Program-made: the position numbers and the translations under genes | The notes under the pieces: generated by a model | The model's input: the letters and a program-made list of their open reading frames with translations, nothing else | Told to the model about the DNA's origin: nothing | Databases searched by the model: none | Shown: one piece after another, positions 35,890 through 47,327 of the stretch | Layout: every line of letters starts with the position of its first letter | Numbering within the stretch: position 1 is the stretch's first letter | Assembly (NCBI GenBank): GCA_963921935.1 | Contig: OY998185.1 | Coordinates: 30,782,487-30,846,486, forward strand | Direction: 5' to 3' | Source of the DNA: Galeruca laticollis | Lineage: Eukaryota; Arthropoda; Insecta; Coleoptera; Chrysomelidae | Length of the DNA: 64,000 nt

Positions 35890-38037
35890 CTAGGTTTTTA
35901 ATTATTAATTATTATAATTTGTGTTTTTATATTTATGTTTTGTTATATAGTCGTTATATAATAGTCGTTTGTTTTATCTATATATAAACACGACTTACCT
36001 TCGGCTAGCTCATAAAATATCTTTTATTAATGTAATTTAAAATTTGAATATAAGTCGGAAGCTTGATGACTCCTCCCTTTGAGTTCTTGGCGCACACTGT
36101 ATAAATATAATTTGATTTGTATATTTATTTAATTTATTTCTGAAATGGTGGTTCATAATAATTTCATATAGAAAGACGGAAATATGTTACTTCTAATAAC
36201 TTTATTGAGGACATGAAAAGAATAAAAACACCAACACTTCACTGAAAATTGATTTAATAAATTGTAATTGAGAAAAACTTTGTATTCTTTTGAACATTTA
36301 AAATTATTTGATAACCCCTACATCCTATGCAATTCTGAATACATATTAATTCACTCTATTGTGCTTGCGTATAAGTTCAACGCATGCGCTTATATACCTT
36401 ACTACAACAAGAAGACGCTATTCACCGTACATGCAGTGTATAAACGGTTTACGCTCTCCCAGCGTGTATACAGTTATGAAAAGTTTTAATACGTTATATC
36501 AATTTGAACAAAGCAATTACATATATATGAACCTTTTAAATAATGTGTGTGAAGTGTAAAGAAGATAGTATTAGACAGAACAGTTATGCATGCATTAAAA
36601 GATAATAAAAATGGAAATTATGTGGAATTTTATGGAACATGTGAACATTGAAAACGGATTAAATTTTAACAAGTAAGTACAATCATTTTCTTATAAACTA
36701 TATTGCATGGATCTCCATGGGCATAAATTATTATGCATTGAAATATATTGTTTTTAAGGTCTTTTATTAAAACATCATTATTAGAACGTTCTATATATTA
36801 AAGTTAGTTCACTGTTCGTGCTTAAGTGGAATTCCAAATGTTTTAATTAAAATACACAGACCTTAGTTCATAATCCTTGGATGCTACTTGCGTCTCTAAT
36901 TTTCTTGACGATATCTAAGTAAGAGATGCTCCTTCAGAACAGCTTTTTCTTTTCACGGGATCAACAAAACTTATTAAAGTGTTTCTATTATCTTTTTGAG
37001 GAATATTATTAACTTTTTTAATTAAAATTTTACTAATTTTATCACAGGAGATTTATAACGATGTTAGCTTCTCCATCTCACCAAATCGGCTCTTTTGTTT
37101 TTCAAAATCAACAAACTTTATTCTTCCTAAATTCAAAGCTTGCTTATCTTTGTTTTAATAATACAAATTGTCACTTCCTATGTCTTTTAGTTGAAAAATG
37201 TAATTGTTTGATTTTTAAGTCCTGGAGGATAAACACACTTATGCACAAATGTTCACTTTGTATTCAGGATTTTATATAAAGGTTTTTTCCTAGAATACAT
37301 TAACAATTTTCATCATTATCCCATTTTTACGGTTTTCTCATTTATATTTTTACAAAATCTACAACCTAGATTATTGTTTCATATCTATGTAATTGATTAT
37401 TTTTAAATTCTTGAATTTTTAATGTTTTTGTCTTACATAAATTATTTATTATTTTCGATTTTTTTGTTTCAATATAAAATAAATAACCAATAAATTTAAG
37501 TTGGTAATAAAATTACTAGATTTCATTACTTCCTGTTTATAATACATTGCTTTTATATATGTTTGGGCTGTGTTCCATTTCTCATGAAGCTTTCAACCCT
37601 TTCTTTAACTTGTTAACTTTTATTATAAACACTTGCAAATATTGATAAGCAATTACTGAAATAGATATTAATTGATGTTATTTCAGGTTTCAAGTTTAAA
37701 TGGAATTTTATTTTTGCTGAAATTCATATGGCTGTGTTCAGATCAATGTGGAACTTATTGACATTGGTGTAAATCTGGAATTAATTGTGCAGGTAACTTT
37801 TGATATTTATTTAAATAATGTTGTGTTTAGAATTTCTATTCATAGTCCTTTTATTAATCAATCATATTGATGTCTGTTATTATATTTATGCATATTTCAC
37901 TCTTTCTATTGATTTCATATCTGAATTGTCAGTAACTTTCATAAGGTGATTGTGTCTACTGCTACACCTTCCTGAATAATAGATACATTTTTAATGTTTA
38001 TTTATTTATAACTATTTCAAGAACTAGAAGACTAGTT

Positions 38038-38039
<2 letters not shown>

Positions 38040-38123
<84 letters not shown>
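38040..38123. repeat. (TA)n microsatellite
   Basis: About 42 TA units, the longest array with 26158-26239. Confidence 0.97.
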
Positions 38124-38126
<3 letters not shown>

Positions 38127-38229
38127 CTTATTTTTCTTTAACCATTATTATTTAAGAATAAAATCTCTTGGACTCATGGGTTAGTAAATGATATAAATCA
38201 CAACTTGACTACAATATATTTAACAAACT

Positions 38230-38266
38230 TACAAACGTTTCGATCCTATCTTGGGAGCATTTTCAA
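38230..38266 (-). ncRNA. Degenerate hammerhead-like motif (U3-A8)
   Basis: Core UUGAAAA, extra U, stem II GCUCC/GGAUC with one mismatch, then GAAA, ACGU and U17. Stem I pairing is not seen, so this copy looks decayed. 107 bp from the (TA)n at 38040-38123. The adjacent 38276-38793 holds no recognised gene. Confidence 0.3.
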
Positions 38267-38793
38267 AAGAATGCAGGAGCAATGACTATTAAAATATTTA
38301 CAGACACATAAAATAGAGTATTAATAAAAACTATTTAAAAATGAAGAATGATTTTACTAGCTTCTATAGGTTCTTACTTTCAAAAATATGGCCACTTGTA
38401 TTTAATAGTAAATTATGTATTAAGAACGGTAAGGGTTGTTTACCGGTCGACAGTAATGTTTGGAGGCTGAGCGTAGCGCTCCAATTTTGCTGGAAACCAG
38501 TAAAACCCTTAACGTTCGAGATGCTTATACCATTTTTTGCGCGATCGTATTGAAATAAATTGAACGAAAAGTGACATTTATTCTTCTCGATTAGTTTAGA
38601 ATATATTTGCATTTTGGTATAAAGTAGGCGGTTGCCAACTTGCCAATGATATAATTTAATAATCGTTGGGCAGTTGCTAAGTGTTTCCAAGATATTATTT
38701 ATCAACAAACAAATGCATTTACTGTGAAACTTGAGATTATATTTTAAAGTCTATACTTTGAACTTGAATTTTCGATTAATTTACTAATATAAA

Positions 38794-39788
38794 ATGAGTG
38801 AGAGTGATACTGAAGTAGAAAAAGCGTGGCAAATAAGATGTGAAGCAATAATCCCAGAAAAATCCAGGAATCGCTATGAAAAAGTCAACAAAATGTTTAA
38901 GAACTGGGGTGAGGAGAGGAATGGTGCCAGTATTAATGAAAAAGCGTTGTTGGCATATATTGTTCGGCGAAATGAGACATTGGAATCGCCTGTTAGTCTT
39001 TGGGCACAATATTCTATGTTGAAAAGCACTATTTTTTTCAAAGATGCCATCGATATTTCAACATTTCATACTTTGATTGCCTATCTTAAGAGGAAAAATG
39101 TTGGACATAGACCTAAGAAAGCTGATGTGTTTACCAAAAAGCAGATTAAAAGCTTTTTAAATGAATCTCCCGATGACCCATTTCTCATCCTTAAGGTATC
39201 TATTTTATATTATTAGAATGATGACAACAAAAATTAAATAAATTTGTAATTTTAGGTAGGTGGGAATAGCTGGCGCATGCAAAAGGGAGGAATTGTACAA
39301 CATGACGATAGATAATATAGAAGATCTTTAAGAATACATAATTATTAAGATTCCAAATACGAAGAATAATGTAGAACGGACTCTTACACTAACCCACAAA
39401 GTAGATGAAGAAATCCACTACCTCGAAATATTTATGTTTCACTCCGGCCACCTCATGTCAATTATAAAAATTTATTTTTAAATTATCGTAACGCAAAATG
39501 CACTACACAGGTAGTAGGAAAAGGGACGATTGGAAGTTGGCTAACAAAAATTGCTAAATATTTCAAATTGGAGAGCCCTGATAATTATACTGGTCATTAT
39601 TTTAGAATGACCTCGGCGAACACTGTTGGCCAATAAAGGTGTAGATATCTTAGGTCTTAAGAGACACGGGGCGTGGAGATCTTCCACAGTAGCAGAGAGC
39701 TATGTGAAAGATTCTCTGGAAAATAAAATTGAATTTGCAGAGAAAATTTTACACATGGTGCCTCGTCAGTTTCTGCTTCGTTACGCTG
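38794..39788 (+). pseudogene. Crypton-like tyrosine recombinase relic
   Basis: Exon 1 (38794-39195, ATG start) carries the N-terminal DNA-binding region: IIPEKSRNRYEKVNKMFKNW, SLWAQYSMLKSTIFF, and GHRPKKADVFTKKQIKSFL. A 64-bp intron (GT at 39196, AG at 39258-39259) leads in phase to GIAGACKREELYNM, with the first catalytic Arg. A TAA soon follows. Later fragments in shifted frames show GHYFRMTSA (HxxR box, 39591) and LKRHGAWRSSTVAESYVKD (His/Trp and the nucleophilic Tyr at about 39701). The layout fits the Crypton-type recombinases known from insects. It is decayed in its second half. Confidence 0.7.
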
Positions 39789-40060
39789 AGTAATATGAAT
39801 ACCCTCGATACCAACATGGCAGGTACAAGCGGTATTAAAATTAGCCAATGTACCAATTGTACATTTAATTTTAATGTTTCAAATTAATGTTTTTGATTTT
39901 TTTTCCTTTCTGTGAAATTGTTTTTATGCTAATTTATTACTTTTTATATTGTTCTGTTAGGTTCTGATCATTAAAAAATATAAATCTTCTTTTTTTGTTC
40001 CTTTTGTGTAATGAATGAAGTAATATATTATTTAGGACCACTTAAATGTATGTAGGGCTA

Positions 40061-40120
40061 AGACGTCGGTAAGTAATTTACTTACCGACGTCTGAACGGT
40101 AAGTACATCACTTACCGACG
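40061..40120. repeat. 33-bp palindrome plus second small hairpin
   Basis: 40061-40076 and 40078-40093 are perfect 16-bp reverse complements around one base (AGACGTCGGTAAGTAA). A second hairpin with stem CGGTAAGT/ACTTACCG follows at 40097-40119. Probably transposon-end sequence. No gene in 39789-40340 otherwise. Confidence 0.8.
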
Positions 40121-40849
40121 TGTTGGACTTAATAACCCGTAAACGCAACCTACCGTCCTGACAGCCGATGCTGTAACTAAACAAAAAAGATCGATCGCGC
40201 AAAAAACTCTTAATGAAACAGTCTCCCTGTATTATTAAAAATCAACAATTGAGGGTTAATTTCTTAATGCCAAAACAATTTTGTACCAGTCTAATTTTTT
40301 GGCAACTCATCACGTATTTGAAATATTTCGTTTTTTATACCGGGTGAACCAAAACTCATCCCAAGATTTTCTCGGTTATTTTAAATGGAACAACCTATAT
40401 TTTATATCATTTTCAAAAAGTACTTACACATTACTTTTACTATTGTTAAGCATTCCCTAAACCTAATTTTACGGTTATAGAATTATTTAGATTTTTAATA
40501 ATAAAATCCATATTATTGGAAAATACTGAAAGTTTGTTAGAGTTGGTCATGTCTGCTCAGCGGTATAATTCACATCTTAAAAACGCACCAAGTATAGAAT
40601 ATTTTTTAATAAAACTACAGATTTTTAAACAAAACTATAATTTTAACAGTGTAACAACAATAAACTAAACAAGAAATTCAAAATAATTATAAAAATTGCT
40701 GTTACCTCCTACTGCATTTAAATAGTTTTGTATGGTTGTATCCAATTTTCAAAGCACCAACCCACATTTCTAGTTTTTGGAATACTAATGTTTTGAAAAG
40801 CAACTATAATTCTTATTTTCTGTTGTAGATAGATATTATATACTTAAAT

Positions 40850-41997
40850 TTTCGCATACCCCCATAGAAAAGTCAACTTTTGTTAAATCTGACGATCTAG
40901 CTGGTCAATGAATTGGTCCTCCTCTACCTACCCATAGTGCCGTACAGAAGCACACTCTTGATATTGGTCTCAAACATTTTTAGCTTAGTTTGACTTCATA
41001 GTTGTGATCTTCAACAAAAACTGCTTTGGCCTTCTTTATTATTTGAGCTACATCTTCATCAGTGCTGCCGTTTACTGAGACAATGCTTCCGAGGTATTGG
41101 AACTGTTGAACGCGTTCTAGTCTGGTTGTTAATAGCAATATCCTCGTCATTTTCATTGTTTATTTTCATCTCCTTTGTTTTTCCTTCATTGATCCTCAGC
41201 CCAAGTTTCCTTCCTTCTTCGATGTCACTTATTTTCTCTTTCAGTTCACGGATGTTATGTGGCATCAGTCAGAGGTCGTCAGCGTAGTCAATATCTTCCA
41301 GTCTTTCAGCCATGTTCCATCTTATGCCTCTGCGTCTTTGTTCATCGACTTTCCGCATTACTTTGTCAAGTCCCATCAGAAACAGGATAGGAAATAGCAA
41401 GCAATCCTGTCTAACACCAGTTTTTACAGGAAAAGGGTCGGTTTGTTCTGGTGAACAACTTGGCATTCATATTCGCCATATTATGTTAATTGGTTTTGTG
41501 GGCACTCCATATGCCTTCAGAACTTCCCTCAAAATAATATGATCCAATAACATAATCTCCAAACATTTGAAAACCATTTTGTTTGAGAAGCAGTAGATAT
41601 CACATAAGGATTTTCTCTTGAATAATAGTGAAAATTGTATCGATTTAAATAAAGATTTTCAAGGAATGTCGCCTCATCCCCGAAAAGTACATAATCAAAA
41701 AAAGCTCTTCTATCAAGAATTATTCTTTGTGTCCAAATACAAAAGATTGTTCTCTATTATTATCTGTAACTGCTAGGAATACATTGAGTTCAATATCCAA
41801 AGTAGTAACGGTTTTCGTTTTACCTTTTTTTCATATGCACTGTACGATTAAATCACTTTTTTGTGATTTATTTTTCCAGGTAATAGACGCTCTGGAAATG
41901 TTGCGGAATACACCCTTACTTCTAGCAAGTTATTTTTATGTAATTCACCTAGTATCCAGATCATATCAACTAATTCCTCGTTAGAAAAATTCGTCAT
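40850..41997 (-). pseudogene. Decayed DUF4817-type transposase, interrupted
   Basis: ATG at 41997 opens MTNFSNEELVDMIWILGEL and YSATFPERLLPGK, a DUF4817 N-terminus. The first catalytic block (FGDEATFLENLYLNRYNFHY) lies near 41610-41690. The third (frames broken; ...FLWGYAK) lies near 40860-40940. Between them an unrelated LINE fragment has inserted (40975-41550). A possible element end, ACCGGGTGAACCAAAACTC, sits at about 40340. Many frameshifts. Confidence 0.65.
40975..41550 (-). mobile_element. LINE reverse-transcriptase fragment
   Basis: RT motifs TGVRQDCLLFPILF and LEDIDYADDL (YADD), then GRKLGLRINEGKTKEMKIN. A continuation equivalent to FQYLGSIVSVNGSTDEDV is in another frame. Only this part of the RT is present, in minus orientation, with no 3' tail or duplication evident. 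Its relatives are the LINEs with the GRPR tail (RTE-like). Confidence 0.75.
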
Positions 41998-43852
41998 AGC
42001 CAATTCAAATTTTAAGCGCAAATAACAAGGAAATTAACAAAATCAAAACACAAATTAATGATTCACAATTGGTTGACAAATATAACAAAACTAATCCTGT
42101 CAAACACTACAGTCATGGCCAACTCTAAAAATATTCTAAAACTGTCAATTAATACCCAACAGACATGGCTCTCTAAAAACTTGCTGTTTTTGCCAATAAT
42201 GTCGAATTTATTCCTAATATTCGAAATAACCGTAACATTTGCGTATGAGGAATGCTTAACAAAAGTAAAAGTGAGTTGTAAGTACATTTCATTTGAAATA
42301 ACCGAGAAAATAATGGGTGAGTTTTGATTCACCAAGTATACAAAAGAAATTAATCACATACACGATGAGTTGTAACAGAACTGGACTACAACAAAATTCT
42401 TTTGGCATTAAGAAATATATAATTTTCTGTGTCAACTTACGCCCATCCAATTTGCTGTGATGAAATTCCATATTTTACTTTCAACCAATTTCTAATACAC
42501 AATGAAACCAAAAACCAGATTTCAAGACATATATTTTGCGTTTTTATCACATGACAATTTTTATGATAATCAATTTAATTTATTTGACTGGCTAAAATAG
42601 TCTCATATCTTCAATTTTTAATTCTAATAGGGCGACTGAACCACATAATCACCCAAATCCTTTAATTATTGTATATCAGTTGTGGCACACCATTTGAAAG
42701 GTAATGGATACTCATGATATTTTCCATTAATAGCTCCATCTTGTAAGAAATTGTGTCAAATAATGTACAATCATGAATGGTTTTAAAATTGAATTCGTGT
42801 TTGTTGTTTCAATCAAAACCATTTCTAATAAAAAGTTACGTAGCGTTTTTAAAGGTCATCAGATTAGAATCAAATTAATAAAAAAATTCTCAACATACAA
42901 ACCTACAGGATGCAGTTTTCGTCCATCTAAAAATCACAAACATAAAAATACCACACCATTCTAGAACGTGAGAAAAACAAGCTAAATTGAACAAAATTGT
43001 GATGTGAGAAGTAACATTTTATTCAATGTAAGTATTAAGGTATGCTCATTAAAATTTGATGAAAAAAAATGCTTTGTGGTAAAATTAGACTATTACAATG
43101 ATATGAATAAAATATATTGTCAAAAGTATAAACAACTTAATTGATTATTGTCAAAAATGTAGAAGGGTATGGGGTTATTTACATAAATTCAATTGAAGTG
43201 AATGTAAGAAATTTAGTTGAAGTGAGATCGATAATCTCTAAGCTTTTGAAAATATATGAATATATCTTAGAAAGACTCAACAAATTTTCCCAATATTCAT
43301 ATACCGGCGATATGTGGACATTAAAGGTGAACGCAAAGTAAATATACCTTATTGAAATTTACTGCTACCACTATACTAATGAGCCAATTCTGGAAATATA
43401 ACATTTATTGAACAATAACAATGAGGTTCAGTTTTTGATAGTGTGAATGGAAAATGTAAGAATTTTCAATTATTTGAATAACACATTCAAGAAAATCCAA
43501 GACCTATTGGCTATAATCACAGCTGAAGAATATAATGCGCCCTCGTTTCCATACTATTGAAATGTCACCTCTCCAGAAGAACTCAATTCTTTAGAATATG
43601 AATAAAAGTAATGTTGAGTGTCAGTAGCAATGTGAAGGTAATGATATTAACAAAAACAATGTTAGTCCTGACAATATCTACTTCCAACAGACCACACTGG
43701 TTATTTCCTCATCTTAAATAAGCAAATGAGAAAATAGTTAATGATTTTACATTGCTGTGAGGTATTTAATGATAAAATGGAATACTTAAATTGAATATCA
43801 ATTAGTACTCTAAAAAAAGTAGTAAAAACTGGAAACTAACCATGCAACATAC
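41998..43852. other. AT-rich DNA, probably intronic
   Basis: No gene recognised. Open frames on both strands at 42058-42335 overlap and look random. A 66-codon plus-strand frame at 43141-43341 (ending TGDMWTLKVNAK) has protein-like composition but no family I know. Confidence 0.4.
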
Positions 43853-44008
43853 CTAGGCGACACTCTGTATGTAATTTCTTCTGACTGTTTGATCAATTTT
43901 ACATACCACTCGCCTACATTCACATTATTTATTTCTTCGTATTTTTTCATAAATTCATGATTCTTCAGTAATGTGTATTTAGGCCTTTGCTTATGATCTT
44001 TAATTAAA
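43853..44008 (-). CDS. MAP kinase kinase (MKK7/hep-like) internal exon
   Basis: A polypyrimidine tract and CAG (44011-44009) precede a 156-bp exon that ends AG before GTATGT at 43852. It enters in phase 1 and has no stop. The translation includes DHKQRPKYTLLKNHEFMKKY and VNVGEWYVKLIK. It fits the C-terminal end of the MAP2K kinase domain, where MKK7/hemipterous proteins have RPKY...LL.H.F...YE...VDV..W. This is the clearest host-gene exon in the window. Neighbouring exons were not found, so the introns are long and TE-filled. A retrocopy is unlikely given intact splice sites. Confidence 0.7.
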
Positions 44009-44589
44009 CTGAAAAAAAAAATAATTGAATAGAATGTTTGACTAAAATGTTAATAATTGCAACTGCGACCAATAGACAATAAAAATATATATGTATAATA
44101 ATATTCAAATCATAATGAATGCAGAAAAGACATAACAATTATTATATCTTAATGATATTAGGACACTTGAAAATAATAAAATAGGAGAATATGGCAGACC
44201 ATAGCAATGAAAAGACGTTTGGACAATATTATTTTCATAATTAAGGAAACAAGGATAAACTATTTACATATAAATAATACATATAGGGAATTATAATAAA
44301 AACCATATACTCGTATTATTAGATCAAGCAGTTGTAAGTGTAATAGAACAATAGAAACAATAGGCAAAATGGTTTCCGTCGTTAGGTGGAACTCGACGAA
44401 AAAAATGAGATCAGAATAAATATAAAAAATGAGGAGTGGTATTAGTACTAGGCAGGCTAACACAAAAACGTCAATGGAAATAGATAGATATACAGGGTAG
44501 ATGATGAAGATAATTTAATAAACATATCGCTGAAGTAAAATTTCCAAAATCCCACTAATTACTGCTAAGCATATTTATGAAAAAGATCT

Positions 44590-44765
44590 TGTTAATTGTA
44601 GGTCAAACGATATCAGTTATTTCAAAAGAGGTTAACAATCATTTGTTGAATAATTTCCAGTAACCAACAAACCAGTAATATTCTTCAAAATTTCATCGGC
44701 TTGTTCTATTACTTTCGGAAAAGTTCTTATAATAAAACGAATGAGCCATGGCTTCAAACATCATC
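44590..44765. repeat. Dispersed repeat, copy 1
   Basis: Matches 63460-63630 in the same orientation (GTCAAACGATATCAGTT, TAACCAACAAA, TTCAAAATTTCATC, CTTTCGGAAAA). Non-coding; it may be the 3' end of the LINE that follows. 44009-44589 is empty. Confidence 0.75.
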
Positions 44766-44769
44766 AATA

Positions 44770-46240
44770 CATTTCTCCACTGTTTTCTATCATTTGTGGT
44801 TACTCGCCAGTCCATCACTTCGTAGATCCTCCTCGCAGGCTTGAATTCACTTTCCTCTGGGTCTACCCCTCCTTCAGAGGCCTCTTTTTCTCTCTAGCAC
44901 ATTCTTAGCCCATCTTGCGTCAGGCACTCTTACAACATGGCACAACCACCGTAGTCTAGCTGCCTTAACCAGCCGGCACACTTCCGGTTTTCCATATAAT
45001 TACGCTAATTCAATATTCACTCTTCTTCTCCAGCTTCTGCCTTGTGCCTTCACCCCTCCGAAGATTGCTCTGAGCACTCTTCTTTCCCATCTGCTAATTT
45101 TGTCTACTTCATTTTTAATAAATATCCAACATTCACATCCATACAGCACAGTAGGCTTATCGTCCTGTATAGCCTGAGCTTAGTGGCTCTTGATATATCC
45201 TTTGATTTGCATATTTTCTGTATGGCTCTTATTGATTGGCTTCCTTTCGCTATCCTCTTGTCCACTTCCTTCACCTCGTCGCCCTAGTCGTTATAGTCAC
45301 TCCCAGATATTCGACTTCCTCAACCTTCTCAATGCTGTACTCTCTGCCTTGATCGGTTTGGATTTTTATGCTTTGATGAGTGCTCGCTTCAGATCTCATT
45401 TCCATATATTTGGTGTTTTGTCTAATCTTCTTATTACTCTCACTAGGATCTTATAAGCCACAGCAAGAATATGCCTCTATAGTTAGCGCATTCCATTCTG
45501 CCCCCTTTTTTAAATACCAGACAAATTATTGCTTCATTCCATTGATCCAATGTCATCACTTAAGCCCAAATTTCCCTTATTAGGTCACTGATTCGGGTCT
45601 TCAGTGCCTCACCACTTTTTAATGACCTTGGGCAGGTTTATGTTGTAGCTTCCACTTTTGTTGTTTCTTTAGGTTTATTATTACTTCTCCTATTTCTTCG
45701 TGTGTCGGGAATCCAACTAAATCATTCTGCGCATTCTTATTTGGTTTATCTCTAAGATGATATATTCATTTTCTCCTAACCTATCATTCAACAGTTCCTC
45801 AAAATACTCCCTCCATCTGTTCAATTCCCCTCGGCTTTCCCATATCAGTTGTCCATTTTTATCCTTGTAAAGTTTTTGTCTGGTTCTGTAGCGTTCTTTT
45901 TCCTTTTTGCTTCTAGGAAGAAGGTTCTGATCAGCATAGCACTTTCAATTTTTTTTAGTTCTTTACTTATGCACTCCCGTTTCTTTCTCCTACAGATCCT
46001 CTTGGAGGTTTTCCTTTACAAAATGTATTGTCCTTTGACATTCTCTTATGGATCTTCAACTTTTCTGCCTAATATAATTCCATCTTTTCATCGCCTCCTT
46101 GCAGTCCTCATCAAACCAGTCTTTACCATGTTTTTATGTAGCTCTTCTAAGGTACTTCTGGCCTACATCTTTCATTGCTTCCCCAATTTCTCCCCATTCC
46201 ATCTCTATGTTATTGAAAAGAACTTCACTACGATGCTAAG
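44770..46240 (-). pseudogene. LINE ORF2 remnant with RT core deleted
   Basis: Reading from 46240 down: an endonuclease-RT linker (WGEIGEAMKDVGQKYL, KDWFDEDCKEAMKRW), then RYRTRQKLYKDKNGQLIWES and LNRWREYFEELLNDRL. A gap replaces the RT palm. Then KVEEVEYLGV, PTVLYGCECWI, ISRWERRVLRAIFGG, RLRWLCHVVRVPDARW and RGRPRGK. Many frameshifts and stops. Related to the GRPR-tailed LINEs at 7.5 and 41 kb. Confidence 0.7.
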
Positions 46241-46244
46241 TAAT

Positions 46245-46858
46245 AGGGAAGATTGGGAAAGCCAATACCACCCTCAAAGGAAATACCATCAGATGGTACA
46301 CAGATGGGTCAAAAACCACCATAAGAGCTGGCGCTGGAGTGTCCAGACCTGGCACCAGATACTCATTATCGTGAGGCTCCTGTCCTTTCCAGCAGAAATA
46401 CTTGCAATTGAAAGATGCGTGGAAATGAACCAAGAAAGAAACTACCAGAAATATGACATAGCGATTCACTCTCCTAGTCAAAAGCAGCTATCAAAGCATT
46501 GAACCCCGATGTCATTAACTCAAAGTTGGTAAGGGAGTGTCGAAGAAAACTTGGCGAAATAAGCAAGAATAACAGGGTTTCTTTAGCCTGGGTTCCTGGC
46601 CACGCACGAATCAAAGGGTATGAAGAGGCTAACACACTTTCAAGGACAGGAGCAGGAGCGCTCCTATTAGAAAGAGTTTTGGAAGAAGGAGGAAACCGAA
46701 AGAGAAATATTCTGGCGTTGCCTTCCCAGGCTGGATCACTCCAAAAACTTTGACATGGCTAGGTCCAAAAAGTATTTGGCTCTCAGTAAAACTAAGCCAC
46801 ATCTTCGCACGGGCTTCCATACAGGGCACTGTCGCATCAGGAAGCACCTAATGAGAAT

Positions 46859-46861
<3 letters not shown>
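46245..46861 (+). pseudogene. LINE RNase H and C-terminal fragment
   Basis: RNase H remnants in order: RWYTDGSKTTI (first Asp), FPAEILAIERC (Glu), a TDSQAAIKAL-type block, AWVPGHARIKGYEEAN. A basic tail TGFHTGHCRIRKHLMRIG, as in LINEs of the R1/Loa-type groups, is cut off by the (TA)n array. It is spread over two or three frames, and head-to-head with the preceding LINE. Confidence 0.7.

Positions 46862-46929
<68 letters not shown>
46862..46929. repeat. (TA)n microsatellite
   Basis: About 34 TA units bordering the palindrome. Confidence 0.97.
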
Positions 46930-46931
<2 letters not shown>

Positions 46932-46989
46932 CAAAAGGTGATGATTGTCAGGTATGCGGTCAGTATAAGAAATAAAACTATATTCTCAT

Positions 46990-47029
46990 TCTCAATATTT
47001 CGCTATTGTTCAATAGCATCATCAGGAGA
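46990..47029 (-). ncRNA. Hammerhead-ribozyme motif, left arm
   Basis: Mirror image of 47134-47173 with identical core and stems. Confidence 0.6.
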
Positions 47030-47133
47030 CACTACAATAATTAAAATATAAATACAATGACAAAGATAGGAACACAAATACTTACAGATGTTCCTATCTT
47101 TGTCATTGTATTTATATTTTAATTATTGTAGTG

Positions 47134-47173
47134 TCTCCTGATGATGCTATTGAACAATAGCGAAATATTGAGA
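47134..47173 (+). ncRNA. Hammerhead-ribozyme motif, right arm
   Basis: Stem I UCUC/GAGA; core CUGAUGA; one extra U; stem II GCUAUU/AAUAGC with a GAAC loop; GAAA; self-complementary AUAU; U17 as the cleavage-site base. All invariant core bases (C3, U4, G5, A6, G8, A9, G12, A13, A14) are present. The extra base before stem II departs from the textbook fold. Penelope-like elements are known to carry minimal hammerheads of this sort. Confidence 0.6.
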
Positions 47174-47295
47174 ATGAGAATATAGTTTTATTTCTTATAC
47201 TGACCGCATACCTGACAATCATCACCATTTGCTTATATAAATAGTACGGTCGATAATTACCACAGAATAATCATTTGTTTTGATTTTCTGATTTA

Positions 47296-47296
<1 letters not shown>

Positions 47297-47323
<27 letters not shown>
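47297..47323. repeat. (TA)n microsatellite
   Basis: About 13 TA units, 124 bp beyond the hammerhead motif. Confidence 0.9.

Positions 47324-47327
<4 letters not shown>

Larger units (their letters stand above)
46930..47236. repeat. Long palindrome of two inverted hammerhead-bearing copies
   Basis: Arms of about 145 bp (46930-47073 and 47090-47236) with very few mismatches, around a spacer of about 16 bp. Each arm carries the same hammerhead motif in opposite orientation. (TA)n flanks it at 46862-46929 and 47297-47323. Confidence 0.9.

Noticed and set aside
42058..42335. Overlapping genes of 89-90 codons on both strands
   Set aside because: Neither has recognisable motifs; mirror-image open frames in AT-rich DNA are expected by chance.
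43141..43341. Plus-strand 66-codon gene
   Set aside because: Plausible composition, but no start context, family or splice sites convincing enough to call it.
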